Shown: positions 34,347-43,063, numbered from the stretch's first letter. The stretch is DNA of 64,000 nucleotides from Sphingomonas sp. CBMAI 2297 (GCF_029870595.1 NZ_JAPDIR010000002.1:372001-436000); one strand, 5' to 3'. Translations and numbers: made by a program. The notes: generated from the sequence alone by a model not told the origin.

Positions 34347-35189
34347 ATGCGCAAGTCTCTGATCCTGCTGCCGTTCCTGCTGGCCGCCATGCCCGCGTCC
34401 GCGCAATCCGCGCCGGCGCGCGAGATCGCCTACGGCACGGCGCAACTGCAGAAGCTCGATTTCTACAAGGGCGCGGGAGACGCGGCGCCGCTGGTGGTGT
34501 TCGTCCATGGCGGCGGCTGGCAGCGGGGCGACAAGGGCAACGCGACCGGCGCGGAGAAGATCGCCCATTTCACCGGGCGCGGCTTCGCCTTCGCCAGCGT
34601 CAACTACCGGCTCGTGCCGGGGGCGACGGTGGAGCAGCAGGCGCAGGACGTGGCCGATTCGCTGGCCTATCTGGCCGGGCACGCCCGCGCGCTGGGCGTG
34701 GATCCGCGCAAGATCGTGGTGATGGGGCACAGCGCGGGCGCGCATCTGGCCGCGCTGGTCGCGACCGATCCCGCCTATCTGCGCAAGGCGGGCTGGGGCC
34801 TCGACCGGCTTGCCGGAGTCGTGCTGCTCGACGGTGCGGCCTATGACGTGCCCGCGCAGATGGCCGATGGCCCGCGGATCATGGGCGGCACCTATGATGC
34901 CGCGTTCGGCCGCGATCCCGCCCGCCAGCGCGCGCTCTCGCCGACCTTGCAGGCCGCCGCGCCCAATGCCCGGGACTTCCTGATCCTGCACGTGGCGCGC
35001 GCGGACGGCACGCGCCAGTCCGAAGCGCTGGGGCGTGCGCTCGCGGCTGCCGGCGCGCGGGTGACGGTGCAGGGCTTTGCGGGCCAGGGGCTGCGCGGCC
35101 ATATGGAGATCAACCGCGCGCTGGGCGATCCCGGCTATCCGGCGACGGCGGTGGTCGATCGGTGGATCGACGCGGTTCTGGCGCGCTGA
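34347..35189 (+). CDS. Secreted alpha/beta hydrolase (carboxylesterase-like)
   Basis: 280 residues. Signal peptide MRKSLILLPFLLAAMPASA. The oxyanion loop HGGGWQRG and the nucleophile elbow GHSAGAH place it in the hormone-sensitive lipase/BD-FAE-like esterase group; a late GLRGHMEIN supplies the catalytic His. It probably hydrolyses esters in the periplasm. ATG 34347 lies 4-5 bp after GAGG; earlier in-frame codons add a non-signal lead. Confidence 0.85.
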   Translation: MRKSLILLPFLLAAMPASAQSAPAREIAYGTAQLQKLDFYKGAGDAAPLVVFVHGGGWQRGDKGNATGAEKIAHFTGRGFAFASVNYRLVPGATVEQQAQDVADSLAYLAGHARALGVDPRKIVVMGHSAGAHLAALVATDPAYLRKAGWGLDRLAGVVLLDGAAYDVPAQMADGPRIMGGTYDAAFGRDPARQRALSPTLQAAAPNARDFLILHVARADGTRQSEALGRALAAAGARVTVQGFAGQGLRGHMEINRALGDPGYPATAVVDRWIDAVLAR

Positions 35190-35227
35190 GTGTTGGACGC
35201 GGGCGCTCGCATCCCTAGATAGGCGGC

Positions 35228-35434
35228 ATGAACGGCCCCGCCCAGATCCATTACGACACGCCCGAATTCGATATCCTGCGCCCCGGCAGCTATGTGCTGT
35301 GCGCGGTGAGCGGCGAGCCGATCCCGCTCGACCAGCTCAAATATTGGAGCGCCGAGTTCCAGGAAGCCTATCGCAGCGCGGTCGAGGCGACCGCCGCGAT
35401 GCTGGCGGGCGGGGCGGGGAATCTGAAGAAATAA
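35228..35434 (+). CDS. DUF2093 domain-containing protein
   Basis: 68 residues. The block DILRPGSYVLCAVSGEPIPL followed by YWS is the alphaproteobacterial DUF2093 signature; a single Cys lies in it. Function unknown. It is followed directly by the composite repeat. Confidence 0.88.
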   Translation: MNGPAQIHYDTPEFDILRPGSYVLCAVSGEPIPLDQLKYWSAEFQEAYRSAVEATAAMLAGGAGNLKK

Positions 35435-35435
35435 G

Positions 35436-35656
35436 CCGTCATCCCGGCGGCAAGCCGGGATCTCGTGCCGCGAGCCCGCGCCATGGGGGCTCATATTCAT
35501 CCATCGTCAACCCGGTCTTGCGCCGCTGTCCCGCTATCTCGCCAGCGCCGGAAGGAGCGGGATTCCGGCGCAAGGCCGGGTTGACGATGGAATATCAAAT
35601 GCTTGCTTGAGTTCTCAGCCTGGCCGCCGGAGACCCCGGCTTTCGCCGGGGTGACG
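35436..35656. repeat. Composite palindromic repeat, second copy of the 2399-2583 arrangement
   Basis: Same order as at 2399-2583: a small CCGTCATCCCGGC...GCCGGGATCTCGT palindrome, then an inverted MITE-like unit (GGGGGCTCATATTCATCC ... GCTTGAGTTCTCAGCC) and a GGAGACCCCGGC...GCCGGGGTGAC palindrome. It fills the gap between the DUF2093 gene and the next hydrolase. Confidence 0.7.
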
Positions 35657-35668
35657 GGCGCGCGGAAA

Positions 35669-36325
35669 TCAGCGGATCGGCGAGTTGGGGTCGAGCCGCA
35701 TGTCGAGATAGCGATCGACGCTCTTCATCAGGTCGTCCATCTCGTGCTCGAAGAAGTGGTTCGCGCTCGGAATGGTGTCGTGATGGATGGTGATGTGCTT
35801 CTGGGTGCGCAGCTTGTCGACCAGCTTCTGCACCGCGCCCGGCGTGACCACTTCGTCATTCTCGCCCTGGATGATGATGCCCGAGGAGGGGCAGGGGGCG
35901 AGGAAGGTGAAGTCGAACATGTTGGCCGGCGGCGCGATCGAGATGAAGCCGCGGATTTCCGGGCGGCGCATCAGCAGCTGCATGCCGATCCAGGCGCCGA
36001 AGCCGAAGCCGGCGACCCAGGTGCTGCTCGCCTCCGCGTGGAAGCTCTGCACCCAGTCGAGCGCGGACGCGGCGTCGGACAGCTCGCCGATGCCGTTGTC
36101 GAAGGTCCCCTGGCTCTTGCCGACGCCGCGGAAGTTGAAGCGCAGCGTCGCGAAGCCGCGGCGCTGGAAGGTCTTGTAGACTTCCTGGACGATGCGGTTG
36201 TTCATCGTGCCGCCCGCATTGGGATGCGGATGGAGGATCATGGCGACCGGCGCGCGCGGCTTGGGAGCGGGAGCGAAACGGCCTTCGAGGCGCCCCTCGG
36301 GGCCGGGAAAGATGACTTCGGGCAA
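35669..36325 (-). CDS. Alpha/beta hydrolase (conserved alphaproteobacterial type)
   Basis: About 218 residues from TTG 36325. HPHPNAGGTMNNRIVQ, LRFNFRGVGKSQGTFD and FGFGAWIGMQ are typical of this hydrolase group; the elbow is G-F-G-A, lacking the usual Ser, while a C-terminal SANHFFEH retains the His. That suggests a structural or non-hydrolytic role for many members. No ATG fits: the next upstream in-frame ATG (36406) would run through the cysteine desulfurase promoter. Divergent from the Fe-S genes, a common arrangement in sphingomonads. Confidence 0.78.
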   Translation of the reverse strand: MPEVIFPGPEGRLEGRFAPAPKPRAPVAMILHPHPNAGGTMNNRIVQEVYKTFQRRGFATLRFNFRGVGKSQGTFDNGIGELSDAASALDWVQSFHAEASSTWVAGFGFGAWIGMQLLMRRPEIRGFISIAPPANMFDFTFLAPCPSSGIIIQGENDEVVTPGAVQKLVDKLRTQKHITIHHDTIPSANHFFEHEMDDLMKSVDRYLDMRLDPNSPIR

Positions 36326-36422
36326 GGCAGACCTGCTTTGAATTGGAGGCGCGCGGTGGAGCGCGGTGCGTTGGGCGCTATATAGGCAGCGCGCGCCTTT
36401 GCGCAATTACAACGAGATTCGC

Positions 36423-37499
36423 TTGGCCGACCGCATCTATCTGGACCATGCCGCGACCACTCCGATGCTGCCCCAGGCGCTGGCGGCGGTGGAGGCGGGG
36501 ATGCGCCATTGGGCGAACCCGAGCTCGCCCCATGCCGAGGGCCGGGCCGCCCGCGCCGCGCTGGAGAAGGCGCGCAGCGACGTCGCCGCCGCCTATGGCT
36601 GGGCGCACGAGCTGATCTTCACCAGCGGCGCCAGCGAATCGCTGCAGATGGCGCTTGGCCGCTCGATGGCGCCGCGCCGGCTGATCAGCGCGGTCGAGCA
36701 TGATTCGGTGCTGCGCCATGCGGAGGGCGCGCAGGTGCTGCCCGTCGACCGCGACGGGATCCTGGATCTCGACGCGCTGGGCACCGCGCTGGCCGCCGGG
36801 CCGCGCGCGCTGGTCGGCGTGCAATGGGCGAACAGCGAGACCGGCGTGCGCCAGCCCGTCGCCGAAATCGCAGATATCGTGCACGCCGCGGGCGCCATCC
36901 TGCTGGTCGACGCCGCACAGATGCCCGCGCGCGCCGACGATGCGGTGCTGCGCCATGCCGATCTTGTCGCGGTGTCCGCGCACAAGCGCGGCGGCCCGCC
37001 GGGGATCGGCGCGCTGCTGGTGCGCGACTTCGGCGTGCTGCTGCCGATGGGCGGGCAGGAAAAGGGCTATCGCGCGGGCACGGAGAATCTTCCCGGCGCG
37101 CTGGGCTATGCGGCGGCCGTCCAGCTGCCCGAGGATCTGGCGCGAATGACGGCGCTGCGCGTGCGGCTGGAGGCGGCGATCTTCGCGGGGGGGGGCGATC
37201 CGGTGGCCGCGCACCGTCCGCGCAGCCCGCTGATCGGGGCCTATCGGATGCCGGGCGTTTCCGCCGCCGCGCAGCTGATCCGCTTCGACCTGGCCGGCAT
37301 CGCGGTCTCGGCCGGAAGCGCCTGTTCCTCGGGCAGCATGCGGCCCAGCCATGTCCTCGCCGCGATGGGCTGGGAGGAGCCGGCGTTGCGCGAAGTGGTG
37401 CGAGTGAGTTTCGGGCGCGGCACCACCGAAGCGGAGGTGGATGCCTTCACGACGCTCTGGCGCCGGATCGCGATCGAGGCCAGAAACAGGGCCGCATGA
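36423..37499 (+). CDS. Cysteine desulfurase family protein, first of a tandem pair
   Basis: 358 residues from TTG 36423. Fold I aminotransferase: IYLDHAATTP start, PLP Lys in SAHKRGGPPG, and the catalytic Cys in SAGSACSSGSMRPSHVL. It takes sulfur from cysteine for Fe-S cluster or tRNA thiolation. A run of nine Gs at 37187-37195 lies in the coding sequence. It overlaps the second desulfurase by ATGA. The pair is diverged, so roles may differ; this copy's Lys loop is shorter in charge (KRGG against KVHG). Confidence 0.87.
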   Translation: MADRIYLDHAATTPMLPQALAAVEAGMRHWANPSSPHAEGRAARAALEKARSDVAAAYGWAHELIFTSGASESLQMALGRSMAPRRLISAVEHDSVLRHAEGAQVLPVDRDGILDLDALGTALAAGPRALVGVQWANSETGVRQPVAEIADIVHAAGAILLVDAAQMPARADDAVLRHADLVAVSAHKRGGPPGIGALLVRDFGVLLPMGGQEKGYRAGTENLPGALGYAAAVQLPEDLARMTALRVRLEAAIFAGGGDPVAAHRPRSPLIGAYRMPGVSAAAQLIRFDLAGIAVSAGSACSSGSMRPSHVLAAMGWEEPALREVVRVSFGRGTTEAEVDAFTTLWRRIAIEARNRAA

Positions 37500-38587
37500 C
37501 CTATCTCGACTATCAGGCGACCACCCCGCTCGCGCCCGAGGCGCTGGCCGCGATGCTGCCCCTGCTGGAAACCCAGTTCGCCAATCCCCACTCCGCCCAT
37601 GCCGCGGGCCGGGCGGCCCGGGCGGCGGTTGAGGCGGCGCGTGACGATGTTGCCGCGTTGCTCCCGCCGGGCGGGACGGTGAGCTTCACCAGCGGCGCGA
37701 CCGAGGCGCTCAACTGGGCGATCAAGGGCACGGGCGGCGGGCTCGTGACGATCGCCACCGAACATGCCGCCGTGCTCGACACCGTGGCGGCGGCGGGGCG
37801 CGGAGGCAGAAACGTCGTCGTGCTGCCGGTGGGCACCGAAGGGCTGGTCGACCTTGCCGCCGCGCGGGCGGCGATCCGGCCGGGCGTCGGCCTGGTCGCG
37901 GCGATGCTGGTCAACAACGAGATCGGCGTGATCCAGCCGGTCGAGGAGCTGGCGCACCTCGCCCATGCCGCCGGCGCGCTGTTCCTGTGCGACGCGGTGC
38001 AGGGCTATGGCCGGGTGCGCATCCCCGATGGCTGCGACCTGATCGCGGTCTCGGCGCACAAGGTCCACGGGCCCAAGGGCGTGGGCGCGCTGTGGATCCG
38101 CGACGGCGTGACGCTGGAGCCGTTGCTGCATGGCGGCGGGCAGGAGCCGGCGGGCCGCTCGGGCACGCTCTCGCCGGCGCTGTGCGCGGGGTTTGGCGCA
38201 GCCGCCCGGCTCGCCAAGCAGCGTTTCGGCGCCGACCATGCCCATGCCGAGCAGCTCTTCCGCGCGGCGCTGGCGCGCATCCCGGGCGACTGGGTGCTGA
38301 ACGGCGCGCAGGGAGATCGCTATCCGGGCAATCTCAACCTGCGCCATGACGGGCTGGACGTCGCCCGGCTGATGTCGGACCTGCGCGACATCGCCTTTTC
38401 CGCCGGATCGGCCTGTGCGAGCGGGTCGGGGCGGCCGAGCCATGTCCTCGAGGCGATCGGCCTGTCCCATGCCGAGGCCCGCGCGAGCATCCGCATCGGC
38501 TTCGGGCGCTACACAACCGAGGACGCGCTGCTCCACGCGATCGACCGGATCGTGGCCGCCGCCCGGCTGCAGAGCCGCGCGGCATGA
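37496..38587 (+). CDS. Cysteine desulfurase (IscS/NifS-like), second of the tandem pair
   Basis: 363 residues. TYLDYQATTPL start, HAAGR substrate region, PLP Lys in SAHKVHGPKG, catalytic Cys in SAGSACASGSGRPSHVL. Closer to canonical IscS than its neighbour. It is coupled at both ends: ATGA with the first desulfurase and an overlap with the ferredoxin start. The likely product is a sulfur donor for Fe-S assembly, with the ferredoxin giving electrons. Confidence 0.9.
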   Translation: MTYLDYQATTPLAPEALAAMLPLLETQFANPHSAHAAGRAARAAVEAARDDVAALLPPGGTVSFTSGATEALNWAIKGTGGGLVTIATEHAAVLDTVAAAGRGGRNVVVLPVGTEGLVDLAAARAAIRPGVGLVAAMLVNNEIGVIQPVEELAHLAHAAGALFLCDAVQGYGRVRIPDGCDLIAVSAHKVHGPKGVGALWIRDGVTLEPLLHGGGQEPAGRSGTLSPALCAGFGAAARLAKQRFGADHAHAEQLFRAALARIPGDWVLNGAQGDRYPGNLNLRHDGLDVARLMSDLRDIAFSAGSACASGSGRPSHVLEAIGLSHAEARASIRIGFGRYTTEDALLHAIDRIVAAARLQSRAA

Positions 38588-38919
38588 TCCGCGTCACCTT
38601 CGTCAGCGCCGACGGGCGGGACCGGCACGAAGTGACGGCGGAAGCGGGGCTGCGCCTGCTCGAAGTGGCGCAGAATGACGGACAGCCGCTGGAGGGCACC
38701 TGCGAGGGGCAGATGGCCTGCTCGACGTGCCACGTGATCGTCGACCCGGAATATTTCGCCCGGCTGCCCCGCGCCGCGGAGGAAGAGGAGGACATGCTCG
38801 ACCTGGCGGTGGGCGCGGTGCGCACCAGCCGGCTCTCCTGCCAGATCCTGCTCACGCCGGAGCTGGACGGGCTGGTCGTGCGCATGCCCGCCGGGCACCG
38901 CGACATGCAAGGGCGCTGA
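38584..38919 (+). CDS. 2Fe-2S ferredoxin (adrenodoxin/Fdx type)
   Basis: 111 residues. Cluster ligands are in C-EGQMACSTC and a later SRLSCQ; the sequence around them (GTCEGQMACSTCHVIVD) is of the ISC ferredoxin class. It supplies electrons for cluster assembly on the scaffold. Translationally coupled to the cysteine desulfurase. An IscU or SufU scaffold is not in the window. Confidence 0.92.
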   Translation: MIRVTFVSADGRDRHEVTAEAGLRLLEVAQNDGQPLEGTCEGQMACSTCHVIVDPEYFARLPRAAEEEEDMLDLAVGAVRTSRLSCQILLTPELDGLVVRMPAGHRDMQGR

Positions 38920-39010
38920 CGCCGGCCGCCGGGAGGATTTCGGATGACTCCTGGCTGAGCGATCCGTTCAGCCTGTCGAAATCGGTTCAATTTCAGGATC
39001 CGGCATGGAA

Positions 39011-39028
39011 CCGAAACGATCGTTCCGG
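39011..39028. promoter_or_regulatory. 18-bp near-perfect palindrome upstream of a small secreted protein
   Basis: CCGAAACGATCGTTCCGG, one mismatched pair in nine. It is centred about 58 bp before the ATG of the next gene. Operator role is a guess. Confidence 0.35.
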
Positions 39029-39076
39029 TTTCCGACATCGGGGGGCTCTTTCCCCCGCAAGCAGGAGAGAGAAGAT

Positions 39077-39295
39077 ATGAAATTGCTTCCGATCCTCGCG
39101 GCCGCCGCTGCCGCGACCCTCGCCATCCCGGCCGCCAATGCCGCCGCTGCTCCGGCGGCGCCGGCGATCGCCGGCAAGGCGGACATCCAGCACCACCGTC
39201 CGCACCACAAGCGCCCGAAGTGGCGCACCGTGTGCAAGACCAAGTGGCACCATGGCCATCGCCAGCGCGTGTGCCGCAAGGTACGCGTCCGCTAA
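39077..39295 (+). CDS. Small secreted basic protein
   Basis: 72 residues; ATG follows GCAGGAGAGA. A signal peptide ends near IPAANA, then an Ala/Pro spacer, then a His/Lys/Arg-rich tail with two Cys (TVCKTKWHHGHRQRVCRKV). No family recognised, but such tails could bind metal or polyanions. It is followed by a strong hairpin. Confidence 0.72.
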   Translation: MKLLPILAAAAAATLAIPAANAAAAPAAPAIAGKADIQHHRPHHKRPKWRTVCKTKWHHGHRQRVCRKVRVR

Positions 39296-39318
39296 GGGTT
39301 TCGGACGCCAAGGGTTTC

Positions 39319-39350
39319 GGGCGGGAGCGCATCTGCGTTCCCGCCCTTGC
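39319..39350 (+). terminator. Intrinsic terminator after the small secreted protein
   Basis: A 12-bp stem (GGGCGGG-AGCGC with GCGTT-CCCGCCC, one G-T pair) closes on the tetraloop ATCT and is followed by TTGCC. Confidence 0.7.
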
Positions 39351-39375
39351 CTAACCGCCTCACTTTGCCCATATG
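39347..39375 (+). promoter_or_regulatory. Candidate promoter of the SRP RNA
   Basis: TTGCCT (39347) and CATATG (39370) are spaced by 17 bp, with the RNA beginning a few bases later. Confidence 0.45.
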
Positions 39376-39377
39376 CG

Positions 39378-39476
39378 CCGCGGGAGTCGGGCGGACGCAG
39401 TCGTCGCCAACCTGGTCAGATCCGGAAGGAAGCAGCCACAACGATTTCGCTGCGGGTCGTTCCGGCTCCCACCGCA
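39378..39476 (+). ncRNA. ffs: Signal recognition particle RNA, small bacterial type (4.5S)
   Basis: The universally conserved Ffh-binding tip GGTCAGATCCGGAAGGAAGC lies at 39414-39433, and the flanks GCGGGAG...CTCCCACCGC pair to close a single hairpin of about 100 nt. It binds Ffh in the SRP. The alphaproteobacterial position near dnaX is conserved, though here another gene intervenes. Ends are placed by pairing and are good to a few bases. Confidence 0.92.
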
Positions 39477-39560
39477 TCCTCGCATCGCTATCTCGCCCCG
39501 GACGACCGGCGCACACGGCGCAAGGCGATGTGGCGGCGGCTCCGGTGGAAGCAGGGCGCG

Positions 39561-40646
39561 TCAGTCCAGGCTGATTCCCAGTCGCCTGGCCTCCGCGTCG
39601 ATGGCGCTTTCCATGCCGGCCCACTGCGCCGCAGTCACCGTTTCGACCTTCTCGATACCGCCTATCGCCTGCAGCGTGGCGCGACAGGCGCCGGCCGGAT
39701 CACCTGCCGCCTTGAGGTCCTCGGCCTTCTCGGCGAGCTTGAGCATCTCCATCACGATGCTCAGCCCCGCGAACGGGTTGCCCGCCAGTTTGCCGCCGAA
39801 GCCGGAGGTGGCGAGCTCCAGCATCCGATCCTTCGAGACCTTGCCCGATTTCTCGAGCCGATCGGTCTTCCAGACGACGATCCGTTCCCTGTAGTTCATG
39901 CGCTCGACGATGAACCGCGTGAGCGCATCCTGGGTGCGGAGGTTGGTGATCGCGTCGATGCCGGCGCGTCCCTCCGCCGTCGCGCACAGGGCGGGATCGA
40001 GCGCCTTGGGGCGCGGGGCTGTCGGTGCCGCCGGTCGCGGCGTGCCTGGCGGCAGGTCGCCGAACACTTCGCGGGCGTGCGTCTCTACCATCGCCATGTC
40101 CTCGCAGGCGAAGCTGACCTCCGAACCGAGATAGCGCAGGCTGGCGCGCACGCCCTGGCGGCTGGGGCCGCGCATCGCCTCGGCGCGCGAATAGAAATTC
40201 ACTTCGCCGGGGCCGGGCGGATAGTCGATGATCGGGCCGTCGTCCTCGATGCCGCCCTTGCGCCCGATCCAGCCGCGCTGGCGGAAGCGCTCCGCGATGC
40301 GCCGGATCGCCGCTAGCGCCGTCTGCTTGTCGCCGGCGTCGAAGGCATAGATCGCGCCGACATAGCGGGCCGACCATTTGGAGCCGGTGAACGAGACCGT
40401 CTCGAACGGCGCCGCGGCCGCGTCGAGCTTGTGGCGCTCGACTCCGGGGGTCTGGATCACGCTGGGCGGATAGTCGCTCGCTCCGAAGCGATAGCCCAGC
40501 GCCTGTTCGGTGGTGCACAGGCGATCGAGCGGCATCGCGTCGATCGCGGCCATCAGATCCGGCCTCGGCGCCCCTTGCCGCGCATTGGCTCCGGCGATGA
40601 GCGAGGCTCCGGCGGCGAGCGCGGCGGCTGCGTACGATAGCGTCAT
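39561..40646 (-). CDS. Secreted protein of unknown function
   Basis: 361 residues from ATG 40646, after GGGGAG. Signal peptide (AAALAAGASLIAGANA), then a mixed alpha/beta domain with conserved-looking RYVGAIYAFDAGDK and VSFACEDMAMVETH, and a Pro-rich linker near residue 200 before a helical C-terminal part. No family recognised. It lies between the SRP RNA and dnaX on the opposite strand and is transcribed divergently from dnaX. Confidence 0.75.
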   Translation of the reverse strand: MTLSYAAAALAAGASLIAGANARQGAPRPDLMAAIDAMPLDRLCTTEQALGYRFGASDYPPSVIQTPGVERHKLDAAAAPFETVSFTGSKWSARYVGAIYAFDAGDKQTALAAIRRIAERFRQRGWIGRKGGIEDDGPIIDYPPGPGEVNFYSRAEAMRGPSRQGVRASLRYLGSEVSFACEDMAMVETHAREVFGDLPPGTPRPAAPTAPRPKALDPALCATAEGRAGIDAITNLRTQDALTRFIVERMNYRERIVVWKTDRLEKSGKVSKDRMLELATSGFGGKLAGNPFAGLSIVMEMLKLAEKAEDLKAAGDPAGACRATLQAIGGIEKVETVTAAQWAGMESAIDAEARRLGISLD

Positions 40647-40719
40647 GGCACTCCCCTTTTGCGCGAGGTCATAGGCGCGGTGGTCGCAATCGCCAATGCG
40701 GCGCGCTAGATAGGAGCCG

Positions 40720-42351
40720 ATGTCCGATTCCCTGCTTGGCCTCGACGAACCTCCGCAGCCGCGCGACTCAGGTAACTCTGGGGCGTATCGCGTGCTGGCG
40801 CGCAAATACCGGCCGCAGACCTTTTCCGAGCTGATCGGCCAGGACGCGATGGTCACCACGCTGGGCAATGCGATCAAGCGCGACCGGCTGGCGCATGCCT
40901 TCCTGCTTACCGGCGTGCGCGGTGTCGGCAAGACCTCGACCGCGCGGCTGATCGCCAAGGCGCTCAACTGCATCGGGCCGGACGGGCAGGGCGGGCCGAC
41001 CATCGATCCCTGCGGCGTGTGCGAGCCCTGCCGGGCGATCGCCGAGGGCCGCCATATCGACGTGATCGAGATGGACGCCGCGAGCCATACCGGCGTCGAC
41101 GACGTGCGCGAGATCATCGAGGCGTCGCGCTATTCGGCCGTCTCGGCGCGCTACAAGATCTACATCATCGACGAAGTCCATATGCTCTCGAAAAGCGCGT
41201 TCAACGCGCTGCTCAAGACGCTGGAGGAGCCGCCGGCGCATGTGAAGTTCCTGTTCGCCACCACCGAGGTGAACAAGGTGCCGGTGACGGTGCTCTCGCG
41301 CTGCCAGCGCTTCGACCTGCGCCGCATCCCGGCCGAGCTGCTCGCCGAGCATTTCGCCAGGGTGACCCAGGCCGAAGGCTTCGAGGCGGAGCCCGAGGCG
41401 CTGGCGCTGATCGCTCGCGCCGCCGAGGGATCGGCGCGCGACGGGCTCTCGATCCTCGACCAGGCGATCGCGCATGCCGGCCTGGAAGGCGAGGGCGTGA
41501 AGGCCGAAGCGGTGCGGCAGATGCTGGGCCTGTCCGATCGCGGCGCGATCCGCACGCTGTTCGGGCTGCTGCTGGAGGGCGACGCCCCCGGCGCGCTGGC
41601 GTCGCTGCGGGGACAATATGACCTTGGCGTCGATCCCCAGGCGGTGCTGCGCACGCTGCTGGAGACGGTGCATGCCGTCACGCTCGCCAAGCTTGGCACC
41701 GATGCCGGTTCGGGCCAGTCGGCCGAGGAGCTGAAGGCGCTTGAGCGCTGGGCGGCGGGGCTGAGCTTCCCGGCGCTCCACCGGCTATGGCAGCTGGTGC
41801 TGCGCGGGCATGACGAAGTGGCGCGGGCGGTGCTGCCGATCGAAGCGGCGGAGATGGCGCTGCTGCGCGTCATCCACGCCTCGCAATTGCCCGATCCGGG
41901 CGAGCTCGCCCGTCAGATCGCCAGCGGCAGCGTCACCATCTCGGGTGGCGCGGCGCCCGCGGCGCCGGGGCCGAACGGCTCGGCGATGCCCACCAGCCTG
42001 GGCCAGCTCGCCGATTATCTCGAGGAGAAGCGCCGCTTCCAGCTCGCCACCCAGGTGCGTGACTATCTCCGCCCGGTGCGCTTCGCGGGCACCGAGGTGG
42101 AGTTTGCCGCCGCGCGGCCGCTGCCGTTCGATTTCCTCAAGGAGCTGGGGGCGGCGCTGAAGGAGCTGACCGGCACCAACTGGAAGCTGCTATGCGTCGA
42201 TGTGCCGGCCCAGGCGATGACGCTGCGCGAGGAGCAGGCGGCGAACGAGCAGGCCGAGCGCGACGCCGTGCTCGCCTCGCCGATGGTCGCCGCCGCGATG
42301 GAAGCCTTTCCCGATGCCGAGCTGATCGGCTGGAGCAAGACTGGAAGTTAG
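40720..42351 (+). CDS. dnaX: DNA polymerase III subunit gamma/tau
   Basis: 543 residues. Walker A GVRGVGKTS near residue 67, a Cys-rich zinc site (CGVCEPC), Walker B YIIDEVHMLS, and LFATTEVNKVPVTVLSRCQRF. It loads the beta clamp and bridges the replicase. The N-terminus is slightly extended (SDSLLGLDEPPQPRD). No A-rich slippery site for a short gamma form was seen. The tau-specific C-terminus is short. The YbaB-family gene follows after 9 bp. Confidence 0.95.
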   Translation: MSDSLLGLDEPPQPRDSGNSGAYRVLARKYRPQTFSELIGQDAMVTTLGNAIKRDRLAHAFLLTGVRGVGKTSTARLIAKALNCIGPDGQGGPTIDPCGVCEPCRAIAEGRHIDVIEMDAASHTGVDDVREIIEASRYSAVSARYKIYIIDEVHMLSKSAFNALLKTLEEPPAHVKFLFATTEVNKVPVTVLSRCQRFDLRRIPAELLAEHFARVTQAEGFEAEPEALALIARAAEGSARDGLSILDQAIAHAGLEGEGVKAEAVRQMLGLSDRGAIRTLFGLLLEGDAPGALASLRGQYDLGVDPQAVLRTLLETVHAVTLAKLGTDAGSGQSAEELKALERWAAGLSFPALHRLWQLVLRGHDEVARAVLPIEAAEMALLRVIHASQLPDPGELARQIASGSVTISGGAAPAAPGPNGSAMPTSLGQLADYLEEKRRFQLATQVRDYLRPVRFAGTEVEFAAARPLPFDFLKELGAALKELTGTNWKLLCVDVPAQAMTLREEQAANEQAERDAVLASPMVAAAMEAFPDAELIGWSKTGS

Positions 42352-42360
42352 GAAGTATCT

Positions 42361-42684
42361 ATGAAGAGTCTCGAAGACATCATGGCCATGGCGCAGAACG
42401 TCCAGGCCGAGCTGACCAAGGCGCAGGCCGATCTCGACAAGATCGAAGTGGAAGGCGCCTCGGGTGGCGGGCTGATCAAGGTCCAGGCTTCGGCCAAGGG
42501 CCGGATCATCGGCATCCAGATCGACGATTCGCTGCTCAACCCGGCCGAGAAGGGCATGCTCGAGGATCTGCTCGCGGCGGCCTTCAACGATGCCCGGGCC
42601 AAGGCCGACGCGGCTTCGCAGGAAGCGATGTCGAAGATGACGAGCGGCCTGCCGCTGCCGCCGGGCTTCAAGCTGCCCTTCTGA
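42361..42684 (+). CDS. YbaB/EbfC family nucleoid-associated protein
   Basis: 107 residues. MKSLEDIMAMAQNVQAEL helix, central GLIKVQASAKGRI and a C-terminal helix ending LPLPPGFKLPF, all typical. It binds DNA as a dimer. The dnaX-ybaB order is conserved in bacteria and its short spacing implies cotranscription. Confidence 0.95.
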   Translation: MKSLEDIMAMAQNVQAELTKAQADLDKIEVEGASGGGLIKVQASAKGRIIGIQIDDSLLNPAEKGMLEDLLAAAFNDARAKADAASQEAMSKMTSGLPLPPGFKLPF

Positions 42685-42744
42685 TTTTCGGAACCATTCC
42701 AACGCCTTCTCGGTTGCTGACGGGCAAGTTCGAGGAGGAGTGCA

Positions 42745-43023
42745 ATGGTCGAACGCGTAACCGAGCGCAGCGACGGCGTGACTGCCGAGCGCGTCACCGA
42801 GACGGAAGGCAGCACGGTGGTGATCGAGCGCCGCGGCGGCGGCAGCCTGTTGATCGGGCTGGCGCTGCTGATCGCGGTGGTGATCGGCGCCATCTATCTG
42901 TTCAACCAGAATAGCCGCGAGGATGCGAAGACCGATGCGGTCAGCACCGCCGCCGACAAGGTGGGCGATGCGGCCAAGGATGTCGGCGACGCGGCGAAGA
43001 GCGCCGTGAACAAGATCCAGTGA
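42745..43023 (+). CDS. Small membrane protein with LEA-like tail
   Basis: 92 residues. Charged N-terminus, one membrane segment (SLLIGLALLIAVVIGAIYLF), then a tail of repeated ADKVGDAAKDVGDAAKSAV units. The pattern is common in alphaproteobacterial stress-linked proteins; function unknown. ATG follows GAGGAG. Confidence 0.75.
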   Translation: MVERVTERSDGVTAERVTETEGSTVVIERRGGGSLLIGLALLIAVVIGAIYLFNQNSREDAKTDAVSTAADKVGDAAKDVGDAAKSAVNKIQ

Positions 43024-43028
43024 CTTTC

Positions 43029-43059
43029 ATTCCTCCCTCAGACGAGCTCGGGGAGGAAT
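43029..43059. terminator. Bidirectional hairpin between convergent genes
   Basis: ATTCCTCCC and GGGAGGAAT arms (9 bp) with a 13-nt loop. It lies between the LEA-tailed protein and the NUDIX gene; almost the same stem occurs at 25677. Confidence 0.6.
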
Positions 43060-43063
43060 GGGG

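Noticed and set aside
40720..42351. A programmed frameshift in dnaX to give a short gamma subunit
   Set aside because: No A-rich slippery heptamer with a downstream stem was found.
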